DNA of 64,000 nucleotides. Origin: Labedella phragmitis. Lineage in GTDB: Bacteria > Actinomycetota > Actinomycetes > Actinomycetales > Microbacteriaceae. Shown in pieces: positions 6,924 through 15,253 of this stretch (position 1 is its first letter; each line of letters opens with the position of its first letter). The translations under genes and the position numbers were made by a program. The stretch spans positions 1-64,000 of the forward strand of contig NZ_RZNB01000004.1 of assembly GCF_004078635.1 (NCBI RefSeq), read 5' to 3'. The notes under the pieces were generated by a model. The model was given only the letters and a program-made list of their open reading frames with translations. It was not told the origin of the DNA and did no database searches.

Positions 6924-8042
6924 GTGACCGCCCTTCGCCGTTCCCCATTCCTCCCCGTCATCGCCTCTCTCGTCCTCCTCCTCGCGGGGCCGGTCCTCGC
7001 GGGATGCACGTCTGCAACGTCCGGCGACGACACCGCGGGGGTGGCCACGCCGCGCCTGGCCGACGTGACCGCCGTCAATGAGCCGCGCTCCTGGGAGGGC
7101 CCGAGTACCGCCGTCGCCCCCTCGTCCCCCGTCGATCCCATCACCGAGGGCGAGCAGTCCCTCCCCGTCACGGTGACGGACCGGCAGGGCACGACCGTCG
7201 AGATCGACGACACCTCCCGCATCCTCGCCCTCGACATCTACGGCTCGCTATCACGGACCGTGTTCGAGCTCGGACTCGGCGACCAGGTCGTCGGTCGGGA
7301 CGCCTCGAGCGGCTTCACCGAAATCGCCGACCGGCCGCTCGTGACGCAGAACGGTCACGACCTCAACGCCGAGGCGATCCTCGAGCTCGCGCCCACGCTC
7401 ATCATCACCGACACGAGCCTCGGCCCCTGGGACACGGTCCTGCAGATGCGCGACGCCGGAGTCGACGTCGTCGTCGTCGACTCGCACCGCGCGATCGACT
7501 CGATCGGCTCGCTCGTCGGAGAGGTCGCCGCGGCGCTCGGCGTCCCCGAGCGGGGCGCGCTGCTGGCGGAACGCATCTCGGTGGCGGTCGATGAGACCGT
7601 GGCCGAGATCGCGGGCATCGCACAGGCCGACGGCGAGAAGCTCCGCATGATCTTTCTGTACGTGCGGGGGCAATCGGGCGTCTACTACATGTTCGGTGAG
7701 GAATCCGGCGCCGACGCCCTCATCACCGCTCTCGGCGGGGCCGACGTCTCATCGGAGATCGGCTGGTCGGGGATGAGACCGATCACCGACGAGGGACTCG
7801 TCGCCGCGAACCCGGATCTCGTCCTCGTGATGACGGGCGGGCTCGAATCCGTCGAGGGCGTCGACGGACTGCTCGAGGCCGTCCCGGCGCTCCAGCAGAC
7901 CCCCGCCGGCGAGCACCGCCGCGTCGTCGACATGGCTGACTCTCAGATCCTGAGCTTCGGTCCGGACACGGCTCGCGTCCTCGAGGCGCTCGCCGTCGCG
8001 GTCTACGCGCCGGACGCGGCAGCCGCCGGCGCCGCGGGATGA
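6924..8042 (+). CDS. hmuT: Heme ABC transporter substrate-binding lipoprotein
   Basis: A 372-residue lipoprotein. The signal peptide ends in the lipobox LAGC with Cys28 as the lipid-anchored residue. A Ser/Thr/Pro-rich linker follows, then a two-lobed periplasmic-binding fold of the TroA/FhuD class containing VEIDDTSRILALDIYGS and GLGDQVVGRD. It should bind heme outside the membrane and hand it to HmuU. The start is a GTG with a weak ribosome-binding site. The stop overlaps the hmuU ATG (ATGA). The heme assignment comes from the family plus neighbours hmuO, hmuUV and HtaA-domain proteins; the fold alone could serve other iron chelates. Confidence 0.87.
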   Translation: MTALRRSPFLPVIASLVLLLAGPVLAGCTSATSGDDTAGVATPRLADVTAVNEPRSWEGPSTAVAPSSPVDPITEGEQSLPVTVTDRQGTTVEIDDTSRILALDIYGSLSRTVFELGLGDQVVGRDASSGFTEIADRPLVTQNGHDLNAEAILELAPTLIITDTSLGPWDTVLQMRDAGVDVVVVDSHRAIDSIGSLVGEVAAALGVPERGALLAERISVAVDETVAEIAGIAQADGEKLRMIFLYVRGQSGVYYMFGEESGADALITALGGADVSSEIGWSGMRPITDEGLVAANPDLVLVMTGGLESVEGVDGLLEAVPALQQTPAGEHRRVVDMADSQILSFGPDTARVLEALAVAVYAPDAAAAGAAG

Positions 8043-9169
8043 GCGCCGCCGCCACCGCACTCGGACCCGCGCGGTCGAGCGCGCCGGTCCGGGTCCGCTC
8101 GGCCGGTCCGCGGCGAGTGCTCGTGCTGACGCTCGGCGTGGCAACGGTCGTCCTCGCCGTCGTGTCGGCGGGGCTCGGTCAACTCGCGATCTCCGTTCCG
8201 GAGATCCTCGGTTCGCTCGCGGCGCACACGAACGACGCGCTCGCCTCGATCGGCTGGTCGGCGGTCGTGCTGCCGGAGACGGCCGCTCCGGCGCACCCGA
8301 ACGCCGATGCGACCCTCTGGATGATCCGCTTCCCCCGCATCGCCATGGCGCTCGTCGTCGGAGCGGCGCTCGCCGTGGGGGGCGCTCTCATGCAGGGCGT
8401 GTTCCGAAACCCGCTCGCAGAGCCCGGTGTCGTCGGGGTGTCGTCGGGCGCGGCCGTCGGGGCCTCGATCGCGATCCTCACGGGGGCCTCCTTCGCCGGG
8501 CCACTCACCTCTCCCCTGTTCGCCTTCGTCGGAGGGCTCGCCGCGACCTTCCTCGTCTACTTCGCCGCGCGTTCCGGCGGTCGCACTGAGGTCGTCACGC
8601 TCGTCCTCACCGGCATCGCCGTCAACGCGGTGTGCGGGGCGGGGATCGCGCTCGCGACCTTCCTCTCGACGACGCAGCAGCGGGAGCAGATCGTGTTCTG
8701 GCAGCTGGGCTCGCTCAACGGCACGCGTTGGCAGGACGTCGCGATCGTGCTGCCCATCACGATCGTCGGGATCATCGGCGCGCTCACGCTTTCCCACCGC
8801 CTCGACCTCCTCGCCCTCGGCGAGCGCCAGGCGCGCCACCTCGGCGTCTCGATCGAGAGCACGCGCGTGATCGCGATCGTGCTCGTCGCGGTGCTGACGG
8901 CCGCGGCGGTGTCGCTCTGCGGCATCATCGCGTTCGTGGGACTCGTCGTCCCGCACCTCGTCCGTCTCGTCCTCGGGCCGGCACACCGCGCGCTCCTCGC
9001 CGTGAGCGCTCTCGGCGGCGCCTTCCTGCTCCTCGCTGCCGACACCGTCGCGCGCACGGCCGTCCCGTACGCGGATCTACCGATCGGCATGCTCACCGCG
9101 CTGGTCGGCGGTCCCTTCTTCTTCTGGCTGCTGCGCCGCGCCCGCGTGCGGGCGGGAGGCTGGGCGTGA
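8039..9169 (+). CDS. hmuU: Heme ABC transporter permease (FecCD family)
   Basis: A 376-residue membrane protein with about 9-10 helices. It carries FecCD signatures: FPRIAMALVVGAALAVGGAL and NPLAEPGVVGVSSGAAVGA in the first half, and SLCGIIAFVGLVVPHLVRL with a conserved Gly near the C-terminus. It forms the dimeric membrane channel for heme, coupled to HmuV. Start and stop overlap hmuT and hmuV by 4 bp each, so the three are translationally coupled. Confidence 0.9.
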   Translation: MSAAATALGPARSSAPVRVRSAGPRRVLVLTLGVATVVLAVVSAGLGQLAISVPEILGSLAAHTNDALASIGWSAVVLPETAAPAHPNADATLWMIRFPRIAMALVVGAALAVGGALMQGVFRNPLAEPGVVGVSSGAAVGASIAILTGASFAGPLTSPLFAFVGGLAATFLVYFAARSGGRTEVVTLVLTGIAVNAVCGAGIALATFLSTTQQREQIVFWQLGSLNGTRWQDVAIVLPITIVGIIGALTLSHRLDLLALGERQARHLGVSIESTRVIAIVLVAVLTAAAVSLCGIIAFVGLVVPHLVRLVLGPAHRALLAVSALGGAFLLLAADTVARTAVPYADLPIGMLTALVGGPFFFWLLRRARVRAGGWA

Positions 9170-9969
9170 GCGCCGTCCTCGAGGCCCGCGGTCTCCACGT
9201 CCGCTACGGCGAGCGCGAGGTGCTCGCCGGGGTCGACCTCGCCGTCTCGCCCGGCGAGCTCGTCGCTCTCGTGGGACCGAACGGCGCCGGTAAGTCGACC
9301 CTCCTGCACGCCCTCACGGGTGACGTCGGCCTCTCCTCGGGGAGCATCGCGCTCGACGGACGGCCGCTCGGGGCGATCCGTACCCTCGACCTCGCGCGGC
9401 GGAGGGCCGTCCTGACGCAGTCCAACGAGGTGTCCTTCCCCTTCACGGCCGTCGAGGTCGTCGAGATGGGGCGGGCGCCGTGGCGCGGACGCCCCGAGGC
9501 GGACGAGGACGACGCACGCATCGCGGCCGCCGCCGAGGACGCGGAGGTCACGACCCTCCTCGAGCGTCGCATCACGGAGCTGTCAGGCGGCGAACGGGCG
9601 CGGGTCGCCTTCGCCCGCGTTCGTGCGCAGTCGTGCGAGATCGTGCTCCTCGACGAGCCGACGGCGAGCCTCGACATCCGCCACCAGGAGCGTGTGCTCG
9701 CGCGGCTCGCGGACCACGCCGATGCGGGTGGTGCCGCCGTCGTCGTGCTGCACGATCTCGATCTGGCGGCCGCCTACGCCGACCGCGTCGTGGTTCTCGA
9801 CGGCGGCCGCGTCCGCGCGGACGGCCCGCCCCACGTCGCCTTCACCTCCGCTCTCCTGACCGATGTGTACCGTCACCCGCTCTCCGTGCAGGTCGTCGAC
9901 GACGACGTGCACGTCCGTCCCGTCCGTCACGTCTCCCGCTCTCGAAAGGAGCAGCCGGCGAATGCCTGA
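9166..9969 (+). CDS. hmuV: Heme ABC transporter ATP-binding protein
   Basis: A 267-residue cytosolic ATPase. Walker A is GPNGAGKST with K43, the signature is LSGGERARVAFAR, Walker B is IVLLDEPTASLD, and the H-loop is VVLHDLD. The Q-loop region VLTQSNEVSFPFTA with VVEMGRAPW resembles BtuD/HmuV. The GTG at 9166 overlaps the hmuU stop, and no earlier in-frame start has an RBS. The stop overlaps the next gene by 8 bp, so the surface protein that follows belongs to the same operon. Confidence 0.92.
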   Translation: MSAVLEARGLHVRYGEREVLAGVDLAVSPGELVALVGPNGAGKSTLLHALTGDVGLSSGSIALDGRPLGAIRTLDLARRRAVLTQSNEVSFPFTAVEVVEMGRAPWRGRPEADEDDARIAAAAEDAEVTTLLERRITELSGGERARVAFARVRAQSCEIVLLDEPTASLDIRHQERVLARLADHADAGGAAVVVLHDLDLAAAYADRVVVLDGGRVRADGPPHVAFTSALLTDVYRHPLSVQVVDDDVHVRPVRHVSRSRKEQPANA

Positions 9970-11083
9970 TCGCTTCCCCCTCGGCGCCCATCGCGTCCAC
10001 CGTCTCATGACCGCTACGACGGTCTCCGCGCTCGCGGCAGGCGCCATCGTGCTGTCGCCGCTCTCGGCCCCGTCGGCATCCGCCGAGGCGCGCGTCACGA
10101 TCGAGGGGGCGTCGGCCGCCGACCCCGAGTTCGCGACCTCCGTGACCGTTTCCGGATCCGGTTTTCAATCCATCACTGGCGGCTTCGGGGGTGTCTACGT
10201 CCTCTTCGGCTGGGTGGCCGAGGGCGCGTCGTGGCGGCCGAGCAACGGCGGCGAGGTCGGGAGCGACTACCGCTATGTGCCCGATCAGGAGGCGAAGGAG
10301 AACAAGGGCTTCCAGCGATTCGTCGCCTTTCCCGGCAGCGACACGGAGGACGCGGCGAACGCCGTCATGGAAGTGGACGGTTCGTGGCGCGTCGACATGG
10401 TCGTGCCCGGCGCGACCTTCGAGAGCCAGGACCGCGGCGGCGGCGTGAGCGAGGTGGACTGCCTCGCGGTACGCTGCGGGATCATCACGATCGGCGCGCA
10501 CGGCGTGAAGAACGCGAACAACGAGACGTTCACTCCGATCGAGTTCGGCTCGACGCCGGGACCGTCGGACGGCGCCTCGGACGACGGAGGCGAGGACGCC
10601 GCGGCGGCTCCGAGGACCGATTCCGCCGCGGCCGCCGCGCGCGTCGGCTACACGACGACGACAGCGATCCCCGGCCAGGCGCTCAGCTTCACGGGTCAGG
10701 GCTTCTCTCCGGGAGAGCTCATCGTCGCGACCCTCGACGACGGCGTCTCGGCCGTCGGCCCGCTCACGGCCGGGCCGTCCGGGGAGATCGCCGGCGTCCT
10801 CCCCCTCCCGGCCGACCTCCGCGTGGGCACGCACCTCCTGACCCTCACGGGAGCCGCGTCCGGGAAGGTCGCCGAGAGCGACGTGACCGTGAGCGCCGAT
10901 GCGACGGCTGCCGCCGGGGCCGCGCCCCCGGCGGCCCCGCCGACCTGGCCCTACATCGCGCTCGGGATCGCGATCCTCGTGGCTCTCGTGCTGCTGCTGC
11001 TCAGCATCGTGACGTCGATCCGCCGCGTGCACCGTGGCCGCCGTCTCCGCCGGGTCGACCTCGCGACGGGAGCGGAGGCATGA
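9962..11083 (+). CDS. Membrane-anchored surface protein of the heme operon
   Basis: A 373-residue exported protein. The ATG at 9962 follows AAAGGAG, which lies inside the hmuV end. A signal peptide (about residues 1-40, ending SAPSASA) precedes a domain with a Cys pair (VDCLAVRCG) and the end motif NETFTPIEF. A second Ig-like segment follows (FTGQGFSPGELIVATL), then an Ala/Pro linker, one membrane helix near residues 328-350 and a basic tail. It should stand on the outer face of the membrane. I do not recognise a named family. Its position between hmuV and an HtaA-domain gene, with 4-8 bp overlaps on both sides, points to a role in heme capture or transfer at the cell surface. Confidence 0.72.
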   Translation: MPDRFPLGAHRVHRLMTATTVSALAAGAIVLSPLSAPSASAEARVTIEGASAADPEFATSVTVSGSGFQSITGGFGGVYVLFGWVAEGASWRPSNGGEVGSDYRYVPDQEAKENKGFQRFVAFPGSDTEDAANAVMEVDGSWRVDMVVPGATFESQDRGGGVSEVDCLAVRCGIITIGAHGVKNANNETFTPIEFGSTPGPSDGASDDGGEDAAAAPRTDSAAAAARVGYTTTTAIPGQALSFTGQGFSPGELIVATLDDGVSAVGPLTAGPSGEIAGVLPLPADLRVGTHLLTLTGAASGKVAESDVTVSADATAAAGAAPPAAPPTWPYIALGIAILVALVLLLLSIVTSIRRVHRGRRLRRVDLATGAEA

Positions 11084-12360
11084 CGGGCGCCACGAGACGC
11101 GGTCGGACCGCGCGCGCCGTCGCCACTCTCGCGCTCACGGGCGGCCTCGTGCTCGCGGGCACCCTCCCCGCCGCCGCGACCGGCATCCCGCCGGCGACGA
11201 ACGACTCCGACGACGGTCTCCCGATCGGTGTGACGGTCCCCGAGTCGACGGAGCCCCCGAGCCACGGTGCGACCACGGTCGACGACGCGCAATTGTGGTG
11301 GGGGCTGAGCCGGGAAGCGAGTGGCGGCGCATTCGCGGGCGGGTGCAACTTCCTGAGCGCGGGCCTGGCCGGCGATTCCGGCGGAGCGCGCGTGTGGGGC
11401 GCGGTCGACGGGCTCTACTCCGCTCGCGAGGGCGACGTCGAGATCGTCAAGGCCACGGCGGCCGGCGAATGGCAGCGCGCCTCCTTCGAGACCAAGTGCC
11501 TCGACGCCGCCGGCAACGCAGTCACCGCCGCCTCGCTCTCCTCGTCGACGGACTCGCAGGTCGTCTTCTCGGGCGGCGCGGGCAGGATCGGCGACGACGG
11601 CGTCGACCTGCGCTGGACGGGATCCTTCACTGTCGCCTTCTATGGCGGCATGACCTATTGGAGCGCGAGCGACCCGGTCCTCACGGTCGATGCGAGCGGG
11701 ACGGGGCGGCTCACGGCGACCCTGAGCGGCTATGGGACGAGCATAGAGGACTTGTCGACGTGGGAGCCCATCCCCGGTCGCACGGTCGTGCTCGCGGAGC
11801 TGCGTGACGTCGAGCTCGGGGAGGGCGGATTCCAGGTCCTGCCCGAGTACGTCGGCGTCGAGGCGGCGGGAGCCGGCCAGGTACCGCGGACCGAGGCCAA
11901 CGCTCCGTATTGGGGAGCCTTCCCCGCCACCTTCCTCGGGTTCCAGAAGCTCACGGGACAGACCGGCTACTGGCTGACGTCCGGCGGTCAGCGCGACCCC
12001 GCGAAGCCCGCGACGCCCATCACGGTGAACGCGGACGCGCGAGCGCCGGCGATCGTTCCGACGACGGGCGGAGGTGCACCCTCCGGCGGCGGAGCCACGG
12101 AGATTCCGCGGAACGATGCGGTGTTCGCGCCTCGCGGTCCGACCACGAGCGCTCCCCCGGCTGTGGCCGCCACGCCGCAGGGGACCGCCCAAGCGGCATC
12201 GACGGTACAGCGCGCGAACGCGCCGCTCGTGCCGGGTGCGTCGGACGTACTGACCCCGCTCGTGCTGCCGCTCGGCGGCACGCTTCTCGCGATGCTCGTG
12301 AGCGTGCTCGCGTCGCTGCACCTCGCCGGGCGGCTCCGGTTCCCCTGGTCGCGGGCCTGA
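11080..12360 (+). CDS. HtaA-domain heme-uptake protein, membrane-anchored
   Basis: A 426-residue exported protein: signal peptide (residues 1-35, ending AAATG), one HtaA-like domain (about residues 68-310, opening LWWGLSREASGGAFAGGCNF), a low-complexity Pro/Ala/Thr linker and one C-terminal membrane helix with a short basic tail. HtaA domains of Corynebacterium bind heme and pass it to HmuT. A Cys in GGCNFLSAG and one in FETKCLDA could form a disulfide. The segment FTVAFYGGMTYW stands where classical HtaA domains have a G-H-x-G motif, so the usual heme-associated His is missing. Last gene of the hmu operon; it overlaps the preceding gene by ATGA and follows CGGAGG. Confidence 0.8.
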   Translation: MTGATRRGRTARAVATLALTGGLVLAGTLPAAATGIPPATNDSDDGLPIGVTVPESTEPPSHGATTVDDAQLWWGLSREASGGAFAGGCNFLSAGLAGDSGGARVWGAVDGLYSAREGDVEIVKATAAGEWQRASFETKCLDAAGNAVTAASLSSSTDSQVVFSGGAGRIGDDGVDLRWTGSFTVAFYGGMTYWSASDPVLTVDASGTGRLTATLSGYGTSIEDLSTWEPIPGRTVVLAELRDVELGEGGFQVLPEYVGVEAAGAGQVPRTEANAPYWGAFPATFLGFQKLTGQTGYWLTSGGQRDPAKPATPITVNADARAPAIVPTTGGGAPSGGGATEIPRNDAVFAPRGPTTSAPPAVAATPQGTAQAASTVQRANAPLVPGASDVLTPLVLPLGGTLLAMLVSVLASLHLAGRLRFPWSRA

Positions 12361-12393
12361 CGAGCGCGGAAGCCGTCAGGCCGGGAGCGGTCG

Positions 12394-13434
12394 TCAGGCG
12401 GGGCTCGTGCCCTCGAGGCGCGTTCGGGAGCGGCGCGCGAGCAGGATGACGGCGAGAATGATCACGAGCGCTCCCGCGAGGATCAGCAGGGTCGCGATCG
12501 GAACCGCCGCGAGCGAGTACGGCGCGACGACGGCGTCGAGCTGGGTGGCCCCGACGCCGACGCTCGTGGGGATGACGTCGACCGCTCCGCCGAGCCATGC
12601 GAGCGCCGCCACTCCCTCGAGACTCTGCCGGACCGCCAGGCTCGATCCCGGGAGGATCTCGGGCAACTGTTCAGCTCCCGTAGACATCGCTGCCACGCCG
12701 AACGGACCGTGGGCGGAACTCGCGGCGACGGCCGTGACTCGCGTGTCGCCCGTGTTGGTGAGGGTGTAGGAGACGTCGAGACGCCCGAGCGCGAACGGAT
12801 TCCACACCCCATCGAAGGAGACCGTGGGCTCCGACACGTCGACGGAGGGCGAGAGCTCGCCGGCGACGCGGATGTAGAGCCGGCTTCCGAGGCGGCGGTC
12901 GACCTGGACCTGCGCGCCGGCGTCATCGGAGAGCAGGGAGGTCACGATGCCGGCAGGGTGATCGCCGGGCCGGGCGTCCGCGGGGACCGTGAGGGTGAAC
13001 GGCACGATCGCCGTCTCCCCCGGATCGAGGTCGACCTCGGTCGCCCCGAGGCCGACCCATGTACCCGAGTCGACCGATTGCTCGTCCGCCGGGAGGAGAT
13101 CGATCGTACCCTCGCGAGTCGTGAACGCGTCCGCGGCGTAGACACGGAGTGTCAACGGCATCGCTCCGTCGTTGCGCACCGTGAAGGCGTCCTCGATCGT
13201 CGCTCCCGGATCGAGCGCGTACTCGAAGAACGGGCGACCGGTCCCGAGCGGGCCATCGGCGGGTCCGACGCTCCAACCGGCGGTGTCGGCCGCTACCGGG
13301 GTCCTCACCCGAGCGGCTTCGTGCGGCATCGGCTCGGCTGCGGCTGCAGCGGCGGTCGCGGAGACCCCGGGAAGGACGAGAGCCGCGACGAGCGCGGCGG
13401 CGGCGAGGAGGGGGGATGCGACGGTACGGGTCAT
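12394..13434 (-). CDS. Secreted DUF916-like protein with C-terminal membrane helix
   Basis: A 346-residue exported protein: signal peptide (residues 1-30), then immunoglobulin-like beta-rich domains with FEYALDPGATIEDAFTVRND and VDLDPGETAIVPFTLTVPA, and one C-terminal helix (LLILAGALVIILAVILLA) with a basic tail. The pattern resembles DUF916 / WxL-interacting proteins, which help display surface proteins in Gram-positive bacteria. It lies convergent with the hmu operon and downstream of the secreted HtaA gene, from which a hairpin separates it. A role at the cell surface in heme capture is inferred from position only. Confidence 0.65.
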   Translation of the reverse strand: MTRTVASPLLAAAALVAALVLPGVSATAAAAAAEPMPHEAARVRTPVAADTAGWSVGPADGPLGTGRPFFEYALDPGATIEDAFTVRNDGAMPLTLRVYAADAFTTREGTIDLLPADEQSVDSGTWVGLGATEVDLDPGETAIVPFTLTVPADARPGDHPAGIVTSLLSDDAGAQVQVDRRLGSRLYIRVAGELSPSVDVSEPTVSFDGVWNPFALGRLDVSYTLTNTGDTRVTAVAASSAHGPFGVAAMSTGAEQLPEILPGSSLAVRQSLEGVAALAWLGGAVDVIPTSVGVGATQLDAVVAPYSLAAVPIATLLILAGALVIILAVILLARRSRTRLEGTSPA

Positions 13435-13453
13435 GACGGGGTCCTCGAGTCGG

Positions 13454-13483
13454 GAACGGAGGGCGGAACGGAGGGCGGAACGG
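13454..13483. repeat. Short 12-bp tandem repeat in a 5' untranslated region
   Basis: GAACGGAGGGCG occurs twice in tandem, followed by GAACGG. It lies 20 bp upstream of the DUF916-like gene on the minus strand and is probably a slippage product. No function is evident. Confidence 0.5.
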
Positions 13484-13528
13484 GACGGGATACGGGAGGG
13501 CGCACGAGAGGTGCGCGAGACGCGACGA

Positions 13529-13560
13529 GGCGGTACCGGGCCGCAGGGCCCGGTACCGCC
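13529..13560 (-). terminator. Perfect 14-bp hairpin between secreted HtaA gene and DUF916 gene
   Basis: Arms GGCGGTACCGGGCC and GGCCCGGTACCGCC enclose a GCAG loop. It starts 18 nt after the stop of the htaA-like gene and should end or attenuate its transcription. There is no T-run. Confidence 0.65.
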
Positions 13561-13577
13561 GTCGAGATGGAGTCGGA

Positions 13578-15011
13578 TCAGCCGAGCGCGGTCACCGTGA
13601 GGGTCGCGGCGTAGTCGCCGGCCGGGGTGTCGCTCGGGATGACGAGCTCGAGACCCGCGTCGATGTTCGCGCTCGCGGCCGTCGTGCTCGATGCGAGGGT
13701 CGCCGACGAACCGAGACCCGCGCCGCCCGAGAGCGTCGAGGGTACCGGGGCACCCGCGGTCACGCCGGCACCCGCCGACGAGACGCTCGGGCTCCAGCCC
13801 AGGTAACCGGCCGAGAAGTCGGCGGTTCCGGAGCTGAACTCCGACACGCTGCCGGAGATGCTCCACGAGTACGCGCCGGCGCCGCCCGACCGCGTGTCGG
13901 TCACGGCGATGGTGTTGAGTGCGCCGTCGGCCGTGAAGGTGCTGCCGACCTGGACGGCGGTGCCGAGGCTCACGGCGTCGGCCGAGGTGAAGGCCCAGCC
14001 GAAGCTGCCGGTCTCGGGCTCGGGCGCCGCGGGCACCGTCACGTCGATGTCCTGTTCACCCTCGCCGGGCTCCTCCCCGCCCGGGTTCGTGCCCGGGTCA
14101 GTTCCGGGGTCGTTCGCGAGCGAGTACGAGACCGCGAGCGGCGTCGTGGGCTTCGCCGCGTCACGCGAGCCGCCGGAGCTGTACCAGTAGCTGCTCTGAC
14201 CCGTGAGCTGCTGGAAGTCGACGAAGCTCTGCGGGAAGGATCCCCACGTGGCGCCCGTCGTGGTCTGCGGCGTGCCCGCCGTCGTCACGGTCCTCCCCAG
14301 GTAGTCGGGGGTGACGGTGAAGCCGTCCTCGTCGGCGGCGGCTCCCGTGATGTCGGCGAGCACGATCTCGCGCCCCGAGACCGGAACCCACTGCGTCATG
14401 TCCTCCATGCTCGCGCCGTAACCCGATGCGGTCGCAGTGAGCTGCCCGTTGCCGGCAGCGTCGAGCGAGAGGACGGGGTCGGTCGCGGTCCAGTAGGTCA
14501 GGCCGCCGTAGAAGGCGACCGTGAAGGACCCGGTCCAAGCGATCTCCGTCGAGCCGTCGGCCGCGACCGCGCCCTCGCCGCCGTCGAACACGACGGCGTT
14601 CTTCGACAGCGAGGTCGTCGAGCCCGCCGAGACGGGCGTCCCTTGCGGCGTCTCGCACTTCGTGGTCCACGTGGGCTGGACGAGCTCTCCCGCTGCGTTC
14701 GGCTTCACGATCGTCACGTCACCGTCGGAGGTCGAGTAGAACCCGTCGGCCTCCGTCCACAGCCGTGAGCTGCCGGTGTTCCCGGCGGTTCCGGCGCTCA
14801 GGAAGTTGCAGCCGCCGAAGAAGGCACCGCCGCCGGCTTCGCCGCTGAGACCCCACGTGAACGAGGCGTCGGTGATCTGCCCGGCCGGCGGAGCCGCGTT
14901 CGCCGCCGTCGTCGTGCCGAGAGCGGCGCCGAGCGAGAGCGCCGTTGCGGCGACGATCGCGGCGGTACGACGGGCGGCTGAACCGCTCCGGCGCGGTACT
15001 GCTGAATCCAC
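13578..15011 (-). CDS. Secreted HtaA-domain heme-uptake protein
   Basis: A 477-residue exported protein starting at GTG 15011 after AAAGGAC. A twin-Arg-containing signal peptide (residues 1-40, ending AANAAPP) precedes an HtaA-like domain (about residues 48-295, opening SFTWGLSGEAGGGAFFGGCNF). An acidic Pro/Gly linker and a second Ser/Ala-rich beta domain follow. There is no C-terminal membrane helix or sorting motif, so it is probably released. The HtaA domain is closely similar to that of 11080-12360 (same Cys positions, same FTVAFYGGLTYW). A DtxR-like box lies upstream at 15077-15095. It may scavenge heme and deliver it to the anchored HtaA protein. Confidence 0.8.
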   Translation of the reverse strand: MDSAVPRRSGSAARRTAAIVAATALSLGAALGTTTAANAAPPAGQITDASFTWGLSGEAGGGAFFGGCNFLSAGTAGNTGSSRLWTEADGFYSTSDGDVTIVKPNAAGELVQPTWTTKCETPQGTPVSAGSTTSLSKNAVVFDGGEGAVAADGSTEIAWTGSFTVAFYGGLTYWTATDPVLSLDAAGNGQLTATASGYGASMEDMTQWVPVSGREIVLADITGAAADEDGFTVTPDYLGRTVTTAGTPQTTTGATWGSFPQSFVDFQQLTGQSSYWYSSGGSRDAAKPTTPLAVSYSLANDPGTDPGTNPGGEEPGEGEQDIDVTVPAAPEPETGSFGWAFTSADAVSLGTAVQVGSTFTADGALNTIAVTDTRSGGAGAYSWSISGSVSEFSSGTADFSAGYLGWSPSVSSAGAGVTAGAPVPSTLSGGAGLGSSATLASSTTAASANIDAGLELVIPSDTPAGDYAATLTVTALG

Positions 15012-15076
15012 GGGTTGTCCTTTCGATAGCGGGACCCCCTCGAGAGGACGCGGCTGCGCCGGTCGATTCGAGACGG

Positions 15077-15115
15077 TTAGGTAAGGCTTAACTTACTGAG
15101 GACAGCCTTACCTTT
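15077..15115 (-). promoter_or_regulatory. DtxR/IdeR iron box(es) upstream of the secreted HtaA gene
   Basis: TTAGGTAAGGCTTAACTTA (15077-15095) matches 15 of 19 positions of the DtxR consensus. A weaker copy, TGAGGACAGCCTTACCTTT (15097-15115, 12 of 19), follows 20 bp away. They lie 65 bp upstream of the GTG at 15011, so this gene probably shares iron control with the hmu operon. Confidence 0.68.
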
Positions 15116-15228
15116 GCAACGAGGACTTCACGCGCTCTCGTCCCGCCGCCCCTCGCGGACGTCGCGATGGAGGATCAAGAGCACCTCCGAGCGGAGCACG
15201 TCGGGAGCGAGGAGCCGACGGCCCACGG

Positions 15229-15248
15229 TTCCGGCGCGAGGGCCGGAA
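15229..15248 (-). terminator. Hairpin after the inositol ABC transporter operon
   Basis: TTCCGGC and GCCGGAA pair around a 6-nt loop directly past the stop codon (15254) of the ATP-binding gene. No T-run. Confidence 0.45.
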
Positions 15249-15253
15249 GACCG

